64,000 bases of DNA. Source: Zoroaster sp. YZ-2022 (Eukaryota > Echinodermata > Asteroidea > Forcipulatida > Zoroasteridae). Below the pieces are notes generated by a model that saw only the letters and a program-made list of their open reading frames with translations, searched no databases and was not told where the DNA came from. The stretch covers positions 17,781,089-17,845,088 of the forward strand of contig CM055828.1 of the NCBI GenBank assembly GCA_029582265.1, read 5' to 3'. A program made the translations under genes and the position numbers. Shown piece by piece: positions 31,343 to 45,292 of this stretch; position 1 is the stretch's first letter; each line of letters starts with the position of its first letter.

Positions 31343-31373
31343 TAGAGATTCAATAGTTGAATCTCTATGAATG
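31343..31373. repeat. Short perfect palindrome
   Basis: CATAGAGATTCAA and TTGAATCTCTATG flank TAG, giving a 29-31-bp hairpin; a weaker outer repeat (AGTCATAG / CTATGACT) surrounds it. Confidence 0.6.
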
Positions 31374-32114
31374 AGTCTATGACTGGTAGGATAAGACTCC
31401 ACCTCAGGTGGGCAAGTTACCATTTACTCTGTCTCTAATTGGGGTAATCCGGGAAGGTCTGGAACCGAGGAACAACACCAAGGAGCAGGATTTGATGGGA
31501 ATACTTCTTGCTCTGATGGAAGAGGTTGTCAGTGGTGTACAGGCGATTCAGAATACCAAGGGTTCCAATGCAGTTGCTGAATCTACATCAAAAAGAAAAC
31601 ATAGAAAGTATTCCTGTCAGTGATTTTCAGTTTGGTTTACAGTAACACCATGTGGTTTAAATCTCAACTATCACTAAGTGAATGATATATAGATCTTCTT
31701 TACATTTCGTCAGGAGACTGTGATGGACATTGCATATTTTTCATTCATCCTCAACCATCCATGGAACCTTAAAAGGAAGGTTAAACCCATTGGCAATCAC
31801 TGGATTAAAAAAAAAAATTAATTAATTGTAATAAAATAAACTGACTTGGTGTGATGTTGGTCACTTATCAATAAAGGAGCTTTCTTGTTACAGAAAACAG
31901 GAATTGTTAGGTTGAATTTACAAAAAGAAGACATCGAGCAACTTTTTGGAAAACATAAAATCATGTAACAGTTTCAAAGTTTTAAGGCTTTGCATGGTGG
32001 AGTAACAGTTTGATGTCACTTTCTCATAAATAAGAGCACCTTTTGTGATGAAACTTTCACAGGTAACTTTGGTGATATATTTATTAGATGATATATTACT
32101 TGAAAACTAAAGAG

Positions 32115-32340
32115 GTTAAAGGGGCAGTATCATTACCATCAGAACAGACTTTCATCAGGGCATGGAACCAGAGTACTAGTTTAAAATTAACACAGTGACT
32201 GAAAAATACTGGGCCCATTTATGCAGCACTAATGGTAATATGACCTTATCGTGTGGGTATTATTTTCAGTCACTGAGTTAATCTAAAACTAGCACTCAGA
32301 TTCCATGCCCTGTTGAATGTGATGATATTGTCCCTTTAAC
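32115..32340. mobile_element. MITE-like element with TTAA ends
   Basis: The ends GTTAAAGGGGCAGTATCAT and ATGATATTGTCCCTTTAAC are imperfect inverse repeats starting at TTAA. An inner pair, CAGGGCATGGAA / TTCCATGCCCTG, is also inverse, as are CAGTGACTGAAAA and TTTTCAGTCACTG. TTAA duplication is typical of piggyBac and Kolobok groups. About 226 bp, no ORF. A diverged relative of its right half lies near 30765-30850. Confidence 0.65.
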
Positions 32341-32450
32341 AGTTAAAAATCTGAGGAGCAGCATCCAGGAAAACTGAAATTTCAGACCCAATGATCAAAA
32401 AGATTTGAGACCCAAATCATAGAATTTTTATTCCGGGTCAGAATAGTTTC

Positions 32451-33189
32451 CAATTCAATATACAAAGAGATGGGGACACATAGTCAAAATTGGAATTAAT
32501 GTGATAAGGGAACATGTTTGATTGAAGTTATTCAAATTTTTTTTATCACAAATGGCACAAAGGTCACAGATGCATGTTACATGAGAGACTGGCTGAACAG
32601 AAATGCCTCAAACGAAACACACACGGACTACACCAGCTGACTGGTCAACCTGCCAAATTACAGTTCCCTACGACAAGTATCTTATGAGTTAACTATTTTA
32701 GCGACACTCGGCCGCCGTGCCACAACCGATCAAAATGACAGATTTTCTCAAAATGGCTTTATAGATATTTGTCCCCCAGAGTCGATCAGGGTCAAATGGT
32801 GGGTTTCAACTCTAAAAACATCATGCGTTATGAATATTGGAACAATATTTTGCATTTTGGGGTGAAAACAAAATTTTAAAATTTCGGAACCAATTTTGGA
32901 AAATTCTGCCCTAGCCGGTATGGTCAAAAATTCTGATTTTGGGCACAAAATAGGTTTTTTTTTTGTCTCGGAATCTGGTCAAGTAATTTTGAAATTTTTT
33001 ACACATTTGGCACAAAGTTTACAAAAGTAGCTTTTATGGGAGAATGGCAAAACAGAAATTGCTCCAATTTCACAAAGACGGGTTACCCCCGAAGACGGAT
33101 CACACTGCTGAGTTACAGGTCCCTACGACTAGTATTTTAGGAGTAATGCACAAATAACTATTTAAGGAACACTTGCCCGATTCACGACC
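32451..33189 (+). repeat. Decayed edge units of the 570-bp satellite
   Basis: Two diverged units precede the homogeneous array. The leftmost is partial (from TTCCAATTCAATATAC, about 32451) and clearly below 80 percent similar by eye. The next (32728-33189) is 462 bp because about 112 bp is missing between the GTCTCGGAATC and CAAGTAATTTT positions. Divergence falls toward the array interior, as expected at the edge of a satellite maintained by unequal exchange. Confidence 0.85.
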
Positions 33190-36100
33190 GATCAAAATGA
33201 CAGATTTCAGGGACCCCCCACTCCCACCCAGAGCCTATCGGGCTTGAACGGTGGGTTCCCACCAAAGTAAAATCATGCATAATGGGTGTGGGGACAATAT
33301 TTTTGATTTTGGGGGGGAAAAAAACTTTCGAGATTTGGGACCCAATTTTGGAAAATTTTGCCCTAGCCGGTATGGTCAAAAATTCTGATTTTGGGCACAA
33401 AATAGGTGTTTTTTTTTCGTCTAGGAATCGCCTCAAATTCGATATGTAAATGGAATGGGGTCTCACGGTCAAAATTGGTTTACGGAACGGGTCTCGGCGG
33501 CCACTATCTGAGCAACTGAGGGCAAATTTTTGAAAGGACTTTTCTGGTCATCACAAGTAATTTGAATTTTTTTTACACATTTGGCACAAAGTTTACAAAA
33601 GTAGCTTTTATGGGAGAATGGCAAAACAGAAATTGCTCCAATTTCACACAGACGGGTTATCCCCGAAGACGGATCACACTGCCGAGTTACAGGTCCCTAC
33701 GACTAGTATTTTAGGAGTAATGCACAAATAACTATTTAAGGAACACTTGCCCGATTCACGACCGATCAAAATGACAGATTTCAGGGACCCCCCACTCCCA
33801 CCCAGAGCCTATCGGGCTTGAACGGTGGGTTCCCACCAAAGTAAAATCATGCATAATGGGTGTGGGGACAATATTTTTGATTTTGGGGGGGAAAAAAACT
33901 TTCGAGATTTGGGACCCAATTTTGGAAAATTTTGCCCTAGCCGGTATGGTCAAAAATTCTGATTTTGGGCACAAAATAGGTTTTTTTTTTTCGTCTAGGA
34001 CTCGACTCAAATTCGATATGTAAATGGAATGGGGTCTCACGGTCAAAATTGGTTTAGGAACGGGTCTCGGCGGCCACTATCTGAGCAACTGAGGGCAAAT
34101 TTTGAAAGGACTTTTCTGGTCATCACAAGTAATTTGAATTTTTTACACATTTGGCACAAAGTTTACAAAAGTAGCTTTTATGGGAGAATGGCAAAACAGA
34201 AATTGCTCCAATTTCACACAGACGGGTTACCCCGAAGACGGATCACACTGCTGAGTTACAGGTCCCTACGACTAGTATTTTAGGAGTAATGCACAAATAA
34301 CTATTTAAGGAACACTTGCCCGATTCACGACCGATCAAAATGACAGATTTCAGGGACCCCCCACTCCCACCCAGAGCCTATCGGGCTTGAACGGTGGGTT
34401 CCCACCAAAGTAAAATCATGCATAATGGGTGTGGGGACAATATTTTTGATTTTGGGGGGGAAAAAAACTTTCGAGATTTGGGACCAATTTTGGAAAATTT
34501 TGCCCTAGCCGGTATGGTCAAAAATTCTGATTTTGGGCACAAAATAGGTTTTTGTTTCTATTGTCTTGGAATCGCCTCAAATTCGATATGTAAATGAAAT
34601 GGGGTCTCACGGTCAAAATTGGTTTAGGGAACGGGTCTCGGCGGCCACTATCTGAGCAACTGAGGGCAAATTTTTGAAAGGACTTTTCTGGTCATCACAA
34701 GTAATTTGAATTTTTTACACATTTGGCACAAAGTTTACAAAAGTAGCTTTTATGGGAGAATGGCAAAACAGAAATTGCTCCAATTTCACACAGACAGGTT
34801 ACCCCCGAAGACGGATCACACTGCTGAGTTACAGGTCCCTACGACTAGTATTTTAGGAGTAATGCACAAATAACTATTTAAGGAACACTTGCCCGATTCA
34901 CGACCGATCAAAATGACAGATTTCAGGGACCCCCCCCACTCCCACCCAGAGCCTATCGGGCTTGAACGGTGGGTTCCCACCAAAGTAAAATCATGCATAA
35001 TGGGTGTGGGGACAATATTTTTGATTTTGGGGGGGAAAAAAACTTTCGAGATTTGGGACCCAATTTTGGAAAATTTTGCCCTAGCCGGTATGGTCAAAAA
35101 TTCTGATTTTGGGCACAAAATAGGTTTTGTTTTTTTCGTCTAGGACTCGCCTCAAATTCGATATGTAAATGGAATGGGGTCTCACGGTCAAAATTGGTTT
35201 AGGGAACGGGTCTCGGCGGCCACTATCTGAGCAACTGGGGGCCAATTTTTGAAAGGACTTTTCTGGTCATCACAAGTAATTTGATTTTTTTTTACACATT
35301 TGGCACAAAGTTTACAAAAGTAGCTTTTATGGGAGAATGGCAAAACAGAAATTGCTCCAATTTCACACAGACTGGTTACCACCTAAGACGGATCACACTG
35401 CTGAGTTACAGGTCCCTACGACTAGTATTTTAGGAGTAATGCACAAATAACTATTTAAGGAACACTTGCCCGATTCACGACCGATCAAAATGACAGATTT
35501 CAGGGACCCCCACTCCCACCCAGAGCCTATCGGGCTTGAACGGTGGGTTCCCACCAAAGTAAAATCATGCATAATGGGTGTGGGGACAATATTTTTGATT
35601 TTTGGGGGGAAAAAAACTTTCGAGATTTGGGACCCAATTTTGGAAAATTTTGCCCTAGCCGGTATGGTCAAAAATTCTGATTTTGGCACAAAATAGGTTT
35701 TTTTTTTTTCGTCTAGGACTCGCCTCAAATTCGATATGTAAATGGAATGGGGTCTCACGGTCAAAATTGGTTTAGGGAACGGGTCTCGGCGGCCACTATC
35801 TGAGCAACTGAGGGCAAATTTTTGAAAGGACTTTTCTGGTCATCACAAGTAATTTGAATTTTTTTTACACATTTGGCACAAAGTTTACAAAAGTAGCTTT
35901 TATGGGAGAATGGCAAAACAGAAATTGCTCCAATTTCACACAGACGGGCTACCCCCGCTGACGGATCACACTGCCGAGTTACAGGTCCCTACGACTAGTA
36001 TTTTAGGAGTAATGCACAAATAACTATTTAAGGAACACTTGCCCGATTCACGACCGATCAAAATGACAGATTTCAGGGACCCCCCCACTCCCACCCAGAG

Positions 36101-39100
36101 CCTATCGGGCTTGAACGGTGGGTTCCCACCAAAGTAAAATCATGCATAATGGGTGTGGGGACAATATTTTTGATTTTGGGGGGGAAAAAAACTTTCGAGA
36201 TTTGGGACCCAATTTTGGAAAATTTTGCCCTAGCCGGTATGGTCAAAAATTCTGATTTTGGGCACAAAATAGGTTTTGTTTTTTTCGTCTAGGACTCGCC
36301 TCAAATTCGATATGTAAATGGAATGGGGTCTCACGGTCAAAATTGGTTTTGGGAACGGGTCTCGGCGGCCACTATCTGAGCAACTGAGGGCAAATTTTTG
36401 AAAGGACTTTTCTGGTCATCACAAGTAATTTGAATTTTTTTTACACATTTGGCACAAAGTTTACAAAAGTAGCTTTTATGGGAGAATGGCAAAACAGAAA
36501 TTGCTCCAATTTCACACAGACGGGTTACCCCGACGGATCACACTGCTGAGTTACAGGTCCCTACGACTAGTATTTTAGGAGTAATGCACAAATAACTATT
36601 TAAGGAACACTTGCCCGATTCACGACCAATCAAAATGACAGATTTCAGGGACCCCCACTCCCACCCAGAGCCTATCGGGCTTGAACGGTGGGTTCTCACC
36701 AAAGTAAAATCATGCATAATGGGTGTGGGGACAATATTTTTGATTTTGGGGGGGAAAAAAACTTTCGAGATTTGGGACCCAATTTTGGAAAATTTTGCCC
36801 TAGCCGGTATGGTCAAAAATTCTGATTTTGGGCACAAAATAGGGTTGTTTTTTTTCGTCTAGGACTCGCCTCAAATTCGATATGTAAATGGAATGGGGTC
36901 TCACGGTTAAATGTGGTTAAGTGAACGGGTCTCGGCGGCCACTATCTGAGCAACTGAGGGCAAATTTTTGAAAGGACTTTTCTGGTCATCACAAGTAATT
37001 TGAATTTTGTTTACACATTTGGCACAAAGTTTACAAAAGTAGCTGGTATGGGAGAATGGCAAAACAGAAATTGCTCCAATTTCACACAGACGGGTTACCC
37101 CGAAGACGGATCACACTGCTGAGTTACAGGTCCCTACGACTAGTATTTTAGGAGTAATGCACAAATAACTATTTAAGGAACACTCGCCCGATTCACGACC
37201 GATCAAAATGACAGATTTCAGGGACCCCCACTCCCACCCAGAGCCTATCGGGCTTGAACGGTGGAGTTCCCACCAAAGAAACATCATGCATAATGGGTGT
37301 GGGGACAATATTTTTGATTTTGGGGGGAAAAAAACTTTGGAGATTTCCGACCCAATTTTGGAAAATTTTGCCCTAGCCGGTATGGTCAAAAATTCTGATT
37401 TTGGGCACAAAATAGGTTGTTTTTTTCTCGTCTAGGAATCGCCTCAAATTCGATATGTAAATGGAATGGGGTCTCACGGTCAAAATTGGTTTAGGGAACG
37501 GGTCTCGGCGGCCACTATCTGAGCAACTGAGGGCAAATTTTTGAAAGGACTTTTCTGGTCATCACAAGTAATTTGAATTTTTTATACACATTTGGCACAA
37601 AGTTTACAAAAGTAGCTGTTATGGGAGAATGGCACAACAGAAATTGCTCCAATTTCAAACAGACGGGTTACCCCCGAAGACGGATCACACTGCCGAGTTA
37701 CAGGTCCCTACGACTAGTATTTTAGGAGTAATGCACAAATAACTATTTAAGGAACACTTGCCCGATTCACGACCGATCAAAATGACAGATTTCAGGGACT
37801 CCCACCCAGAGCCTATCGGGCTTGAACGGTGGGTTCCCACCAAAGTAAAATCATGCATAATGGGTGTGGGGACAATATTTTTGATTTTGGGGGGGAAAAA
37901 AACTTTCGAGATTTGGGACCCAATTTTGGAAAATTTTGCCCTAGCCGGTATGGTCAAAAATTTCAGATTTTGGGCACAAAATAGGTTTTTGTTTTTATTG
38001 TCTCGGAATCGCCTCAAATTCGATATGTAAATGAAATGGGGTCTCACGGTCAAAATTGGTTTAGGGAACGGGTCTCGGCGGCCACTATCTGAGCAACTGA
38101 GGGCAAATTTTTGAAAGGACTTTTCTGGTCATCACAAGTAATTTGAATTTTTTTTACACATTTGGCACAAAGTTTACAAAAGTAGCTTTTATGGGAGAAT
38201 GGCAAAACAGAAATTGCTCCAATTTCAAACAGACGGGTTACCCCCGAAGACGGATCACACTGCCGAGTTACAGGTCCCTACGACTAGTATTTTAGGAGTA
38301 ATGCACAAATAACTATTTAAGGAACACTTGCCCGATTCACGACCGATCAAAATGACAGATTTCAGGGACCCCCCACTCCCACCCAGAGCCTATCGGGCTT
38401 GAACGGTGGGTTCCCACCAAAGTAAAATCATGCATAATGGGTGTGGGGACAATATTTTTGATTTTGGGGGGGAAAAAAACTTTCGAGATTTGGGACCCAA
38501 TTTTGGAAAATTTTGCCCTAGCCGGTATGGTCAAAAATTCTGATTTTGGGCACAAAATAGGTTGTTTTTTTTTCGTCTAGGACTCGCCTCAAATTCGATA
38601 TGTAAATGGAATGGGGTCTCACGGTCAAAATTGGTTTAGGGAACGGGTCTCAGTGGCCACTATCTGAGCAACTGAGGGCAAATTTTTGAAAGGACTTTTC
38701 TGGTCATCACAAGTAATTTGAATTTTTTTTACACATTTGGCACAAAGTTTACAAAAGTAGCTTTTATGGGAGAATGGCAAAACAGAAATTGCTCCAATTT
38801 CACACAGACGGGTTACCCCCGAAGACGGATCACACTGCTGAGTTACAGGTCCCTACGACTAGTATTTTAGGAGTAATGCACAAATAACTATTTAAGGAAC
38901 ACTTGCCCGATTCACGACCGATCAAAATGACAGATTTCAGGGACCCCCCCCCCACTCCCACCCAGAGCCTATCGGGCTTGAACGGTGGGTTCCCACCAAA
39001 GTAAAATCATGCATAATGGGTGTGGGGACAATATTTTTGATTTTGGGGGGGAAAAAAACTTTCGAGATTTGGGACCCAATTTTGGAAAATTTTGCCCTAG

Positions 39101-42100
39101 CCGGTATGGTCAAAAATTCTGATTTTGGGCACAAAATAGGTTTTTGTTTTTATTGTCTTGGAATCGCCTCAAATTCGATATGTAAATGAAATGGGGTCTC
39201 ACGGTCAAAATTGGTTTAGGGAACGGGTCTCGGCGGCCACTATCTGAGCAACTGAGGGCAAATTTTTGAAAGGACTTTTCTGGTCATCACAAGTAATTTG
39301 AATTTTTTATACACATTTGGCACAAAGTTTACAAAAGTAGCTTTTATGGGAGAATGGCAAAACAGAAATTGCTCCAATTTCAAACAGACGGGTTACCCCC
39401 GAAGACGGATCACACTGCCGAGTTACAGGTCCCTACGACTAGTATTTTAGGAGTAATGCACAAATAACTATTTAAGGAACACTTGCCCGATTCACGACCG
39501 ATCAAAATGACAGATTTCAGGGACCCCCCCCCCCACTCCCACCCAGAGCCTATCGGGCTTGAACGGTGGGTTCCCACCAAAGTAAAATCATGCATAATGG
39601 GTGTGGGGACAATATTTTTGATTTTGGGGGGGAAAAAAACTTTCGAGATTTGGGACCCAATTTTGGAAAATTTTGCCCTAGCCGGTATGGTCAAAAATTC
39701 TGATTTTGGGCACAAAATAGGTTTTTGTTTTTATTGTCTTGGAATCGCCTCAAATTCGATATGTAAATGAAATGGGGTCTCACGGTCAAAATTGGTTTAG
39801 GGAACGGGTCTCGGCGGCCACTATCTGAGCAACTGAGGGCAAATTTTTGAAAGGACTTTTCTGGTCATCACAAGTAATTTGAATTTTTTTTACACATTTG
39901 GCACAAAGTTTACAAAAGTAGCTTTTATGGGAGAATGGCAAAACAGAAATTGCTCCAATTTCACACAGACGGGTTACCCCCGAAGACGGATCACACTGCC
40001 GAGTTACAGGTCCCTACGACTAGTATTTTAGGAGTAATGCACAAATAACTATTTAAGGAACACTTGCCCGATTCACGACCGATCAAAATGACAGATTTCA
40101 GGGACCCCCCACTCCCACCCAGAGCCTATCGGGCTTGAACGGTGGGTTCCCACCAAAGTAAAATCATGCATAATGGGTGTGGGGACAATATTTTTGATTT
40201 TGGGGGAGAAAAAAACTTTCGAGATTTGGGACCCAATTTTGGAAAATTTTGCCCTAGCCGGTATGGTCAAAAATTCTGATTTTGGGCACAAAATAGGTTG
40301 TTGTTTTTTCGTCTAGGAATCGCCTCAAATTCGATATGTAAATGGAATGGGGTCTCACGGTCAAAATTGGTTTAGGGAACGGGTCTCGGCGGCCACTATC
40401 TGAGCAACTGAGGGCAAATTTTTGAAAGGACTTTTCTGGTCATCACAAGTAATTTGAATTTTGTTTACACATTTGGCACAAAGTTTACAAAAGTAGCTTT
40501 TATGGGAGAATGGCAAAACAGAAATTGCTCCAATTTCACACAGACGGGTTATCCCCGAAGACGGATCACACTGCCGAGTTACAGGTCCCTACGACTAGTA
40601 TTTTAGGAGTAATGCACAAATAACTATTTAAGGAACACTTGCCCGATTCACGACCGATCAAAATGACAGATTTCAGGGACCCCCCCCACTCCCACCCAGA
40701 GCCTATCGGGCTTGAACGGTGAGTTCCCACCAAAGTAAAATCATGCATAATGGGTGTGGGGACAATATTTTTGATTTTGTGGGGTAAAAAACTTTACAGA
40801 GTTGGGACCCAATTTTGGAAAATTTTGCCCTAGCCGGTATGGTCAAAAATTCTGATTTTGGGCACAAAATAGGTTTTTTTTTTTTCGTCTAGGACTCGCC
40901 TCAAATTCGATATGTAAATGGAATGGGGTCTCACGGTCAAAATTGGTTTAGGGAACGGGTCTCGGCGGCCACTATCTGAGCAACTGAGGGCAAATTTTTG
41001 AAAGGACTTTTCTGGTCATCACAAGTAATTTGAATTTTTTTTACACATTTTGCACAAAGTTTACAAAAGTAGCTTTTATGGGAGAATGGCAAAAACAGAA
41101 ATTGCTCCAATTGCACACAGACGGGTTACCCCCGAAGACGGATCACACTGCTGAGTTACAGGTCCCTACGACTAGTATTTTAGGAGTAATGCACAAATAA
41201 CTATTTAAGGAACACTCGCCCGATTCACGACCGATCAAAATGACAGATTTCAGGGACCCCCCACACCCACCCAGAGCCTATCGGGCTTGAACGGTGGGTT
41301 CCCACCAAAGTAAAATCATGCATAATGGGTGTGGGGACAATATTTTTGATTTTGGGGGGGAAAAAAACTTTCGAGATTTGGGACCCAATTTTGGAAAATT
41401 TTGCCCTAGCCGGTATGGTCAAAAATTCTGATTTTGGGCACAAAATAGGTTTTTGTTTTTATTGTCTAGGAATCGCCTCAAATTCGATATGTAAATGGAA
41501 TGGGGTCTCACGGTCAAAATTGGTTTAGGGAACGGGTCTCGGCGGCCACTATCTGAGCAACTGAGGGCAAATTTTTGAAAGGACTTTTCTGGTCATCACA
41601 AGTAATTTGAATTTTTTTTACACATTTGGCACAAAGTTTACAAAAGTAGCTTTTATGGGAGAATGGCAAAACAGAAATTGCTCCAATTTCACACAGACGG
41701 GTTACCCCCGAAGACGGATCACACTGCTGAGTTACAGGTCCCTACGACTAGTATTTTAGGAGTAATGCACAAATAACTATTTAAGGAACACTTGCCCGAT
41801 TCACGACCGATCAAAATGACAGATTTCAGGGACCCCCACTCCCACCCAGAGCCTATCGGGCTTGAACGGTGGGTTCTCACCAAAGTAAAATCATGCATAA
41901 TGGGTGTGGGGACAATATTTTTGATTTTGGGGGGGGAAAAAACTTTCGAGATTTGGGACCCAATTTTGGAAAATTTTGCCCTAGCCGGTATGGTCAAAAA
42001 TTCTGATTTTGGGCACAAAATAGGTTTTGTTTTTTTCGTCTAGGACTCGCCTCAAATTCGATATGTAAATGGAATGGGGTCTCACGGTCAAAATTGGTTT

Positions 42101-44256
42101 AGGGAACGGGTCTCGGCGGCCACTATCTGAGCAACTGAGGGCAAATTTTTGAAAGGACTTTTCTGGTCATCACAAGTAATTTGAATTTTTTACACATTTG
42201 GCACAAAGTTTACAAAAGTAGCTTTTATGGGAGAATGGCAAAACAGAAATTGCTCCAATTTCACACAGACGGGTTACCCCCGAAGACGGATCACACTGCT
42301 GAGTTACAGGTCCCTACGACTAGTATTTTAGGAGTAATGCACAAATAACTATTTAAGGAACACTTGCCCGATTCACGACCGATCAAAATGACAGATTTCA
42401 GGGACCCCCCCCACTCCCACCCAGAGCCTATCGGGCTTGAACGGTGGGTTCCCACCAAAGTAAAATCATGCATAATGGGTGTGGGGACAATATTTTTGAT
42501 TTTGGGGGGGAAAAAAACTTTCGAGATTTGGGACCCAATTTTGGAAAATTTTGCCCTAGCCGGTATGGTCAAAAATTTCAGATTTTGGGCACAAAATAGG
42601 TTTTTGTTTTTATTGTCTCGGAATCGCCTCAAATTCGATATGTAAATGAAATGGGGTCTCACGGTCAAAATTGGTTTAGGGAACGGGTCTCGGCGGCCAC
42701 TATCTGAGCAACTGAGGGCAAATTTTTGAAAGGACTTTTCTGGTCATCACAAGTAATTTGAATTTTTTTTACACATTTGGCACAAAGTTTACAAAAGTAG
42801 CTTTTATGGGAGAATGGCAAAACAGAAATTGCTCCAATTTCACACAGACGGGTTACCCCCGAAGACGGATCACACTGCTGAGTTACAGGTCCCTACGACT
42901 AGTATTTTAGGAGTAATGCACAAATAACTATTTAAGGAACACTTGCCCGATTCACGACCGATCAAAATGACAGATTTCAGGGACCCCCCCACTCCCACCC
43001 AGAGCCTATCGGGCTTGAACGGTGTGTTCCCACCAAAGTAAAATCATGCATAATGGGTGTGGGGACAATATTTTTGATTTTGGGGGGGAAAAAAACTTTC
43101 GAGATTTGGGACCCAATTTTGGAAAATTTTGCCCTAGCCGGTATGGTCAAAAATTCTGATTTTGGGCACAAAATAGGTTTTGTTTTTTTCGTCTAGGACT
43201 CGCCTCAAATTCGATATGTAAATGGAATGGAGTCTCACGGTCAAAATTGGTTTAGGGAACGGGTCTCGGCGGCCACTATCTGAGCAACTGAGGGCAAATT
43301 TTTGAAAGGACTTTCTGGTCATCACAAGTAATTTGAATTTATTTTACACATTTGGCACAAAGTTTACAAAAGTAGCTTTTATGGGAGAATGGCAAAACAG
43401 AAATTGCTCCAATTTCACACAGACGGGTTACCCCCGAAGACGGATCACACTGCTGAGTTACAGGTCCCTACGACTAGTATTTTAGGAGTAATGCACAAAT
43501 AACTATTTAAGGAACACTTGCCCGATTCACGACCAATCAAAATGACAGATTTCAGGGACCCCCACTCCCACCCAGAGCCTATCGGGCTTGAACGGTGGGT
43601 TCTCACCAAAGTAAAATCATGCATAATGGGTGTGGGGACAATATTTTTGATTTTTGGGGGGGAAAAACTTTCGAGATTTGGGACCCAATTTTGGAAAATT
43701 TTGCCCTAGCCGGTATGGTCAAAAATTCTGATTTTGGGCACAAAATAGGTTTTTTTTTTTTCGTCTAGGACTCGCCTCAAATTCGATATGTAAATGGAAT
43801 GGGGTCTCACGGTCAAAATTGGTTTAGGGAACGGGTCTCGGCGGCCACTATCTGAGCAACTGAGGGCAAATTTTTGAAAGGACTTTTCTGGTCATCACAA
43901 GTAATTTGAATTTTTTTTACACATTTGGCACAAAGTTTACAAAAGTAGCTTTTATGGGAGAATGGCAAAACAGAAATTGCTCCAATTTCACACAGACGGG
44001 TTACCCCCGAAGACGGATCACACTGCTGAGTTACAGGTCCCTACGACTAGTATTTTAGGAGTAATGCACAAATAACTATTTAAGGAACACTTGCCCGATT
44101 CACGACCGATCAAAATGACAGATTTCAGGGACCCCCCACTCCCACCCAGAGCCTATCGGGCTTGAACGGTGGGTTCTCACCAAAGTAAAATCATGCATAA
44201 TGGGTGTGGGGACAATATTTTTGATTTTGGGGGGGAAAAAACTTTCGAGATTTGAG
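33190..44256 (+). repeat. 570-bp satellite array, left arm (about 20 units)
   Basis: Anchoring on GATCAAAATGACAGATTTCA gives units at 33190, 33764, 34333, 34906, 35483, 36056, 36628, 37201, 37775, 38345, 38920, 39500, 40081, 40656, 41233, 41809, 42381, 42960, 43535 and 44108 (mean spacing about 575 bp). Units are nearly identical and differ mainly in the lengths of C, G, A and T runs and in single-base variants. Reading frames of 60-125 codons recur in every unit but are broken by homopolymer length changes, so the unit is not considered coding. The array stops at 44256 within a unit. Confidence 0.98.
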
Positions 44257-44665
44257 CTATATATGGGTTTGCTGAAATATTCAGAACGGACGTGTTTTTT
44301 ATTTCGCTCCTGTAGGGGTGTTTTTTTAATCCATTTTTATCTTCATTTTCATCGGGCATCCGATTTTTAAAACTGTTGTATATGATTTCTTGATGTCCAC
44401 TCGTTTTGTGAACAGTATTATTTCGAGTTTTGATGTTTGATTTCGCGTAATTTTTGGATGTTTTTTAAACTTTGTGGATGACGGGCTGAACGAAGAATGG
44501 GCGGCCATGCTTTTTCGTAGCTCCGTTTTTATTAACCACCATTGTGAAATTCTTCACCTGGAACTTGGAAGGTGGAAATCCAACGACGACTGGACTGCAA
44601 CGACTTTGTTGTGTGCTATTTTGGGAGGATTGTGCCCAAGACTATTGTGATCCGGAAACGACGCC

Positions 44666-45285
44666 ATGTTTTTTCTACCGAAAAGTAAACAACAAGCCTA
44701 TAGGCAACATGCCAGCATATCATTGTGCGCGCTGAGTCTTTTTGCTCATTGCATTATCGCCATCCATACTTACCAGACTTATCTTCAACTTCAACAGCAA
44801 AACAACAGTTACGGTAGGATTATTCCATTTTTTGACACCATCTTCAATTCACTGTCTACTGTTAACTACAATGTCAAGCTAATAAATCACATTCCAAAGA
44901 CCGCTGCCTATGTTTGGTCATATTCAATTGCTAGAAATATGACTTCAAAGAACTCTCTTGGCCCATGACGACACCTTTCCTTGGATACCCCGTGGTAAAT
45001 TACCACTGTTCATTCTAATCAACCTCCTCGCCGGCGACATAAATTTAAACCCTGGACCACAGTCTCACACCGCGGTCGTAAGCCAAAATGGCCGTGTGGT
45101 ATATGTCATTATGCATGTAAGTTGGACTGTATTATGTGTACAAACTGTGGTAATGGTTCCATAACAACTGCTCTAGAGCCTCAGATGAAACGATTGCCTA
45201 CCATGTTTCATACGCCGATGCAGTATGGCTTTGTCCACTTTGCAACTTTATAAATCTCACCAGCTCTTCCAGTGAAACTGAACTT
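44666..45285 (+). pseudogene. N-terminal region of LINE copy D: hydrophobic segment, 2A-like motif, PHD-like finger
   Basis: From 44666 a frame contains the hydrophobic stretch SISLCALSLFAHCIIAIH. A frame change at about 44955 leads to PLFILINLLAGDINLNPGP, a 2A-like motif (45033-45059; N replaces the usual E). After it, WPCGICHYACKLDCIMCTNC and, following another shift at about 45152, WFHNNCSRASDE and WLCPLCNF make a C4HC3-like PHD finger. PHD fingers in this position are known in CR1-type LINEs. At least three frameshifts make it a pseudogene as assembled. Confidence 0.72.
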
Positions 45286-45292
45286 GAAGTAA

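Larger units (their letters stand above)
25959..32114. other. AT-rich intergenic region, no supported gene
   Basis: About 6 kb without a recognisable ORF, LINE or RNA gene. It holds a 20-bp minisatellite, two or three MITE-like inverted repeats, a second Penelope-like palindrome copy, poly-C tracts (about 29462 and 29618) and a poly-T tract (about 30183). An open frame at 31408-31623 (EGLEPRNNTKEQDLMGILL...) could be an exon but has no convincing splice sites. Confidence 0.55.

Noticed and set aside
31408..31623. Host exon encoding EGLEPRNNTKEQDLMGILL
   Set aside because: The peptide looks moderately protein-like, but there is no convincing acceptor before it, no domain is recognised and no neighbouring exon is visible.
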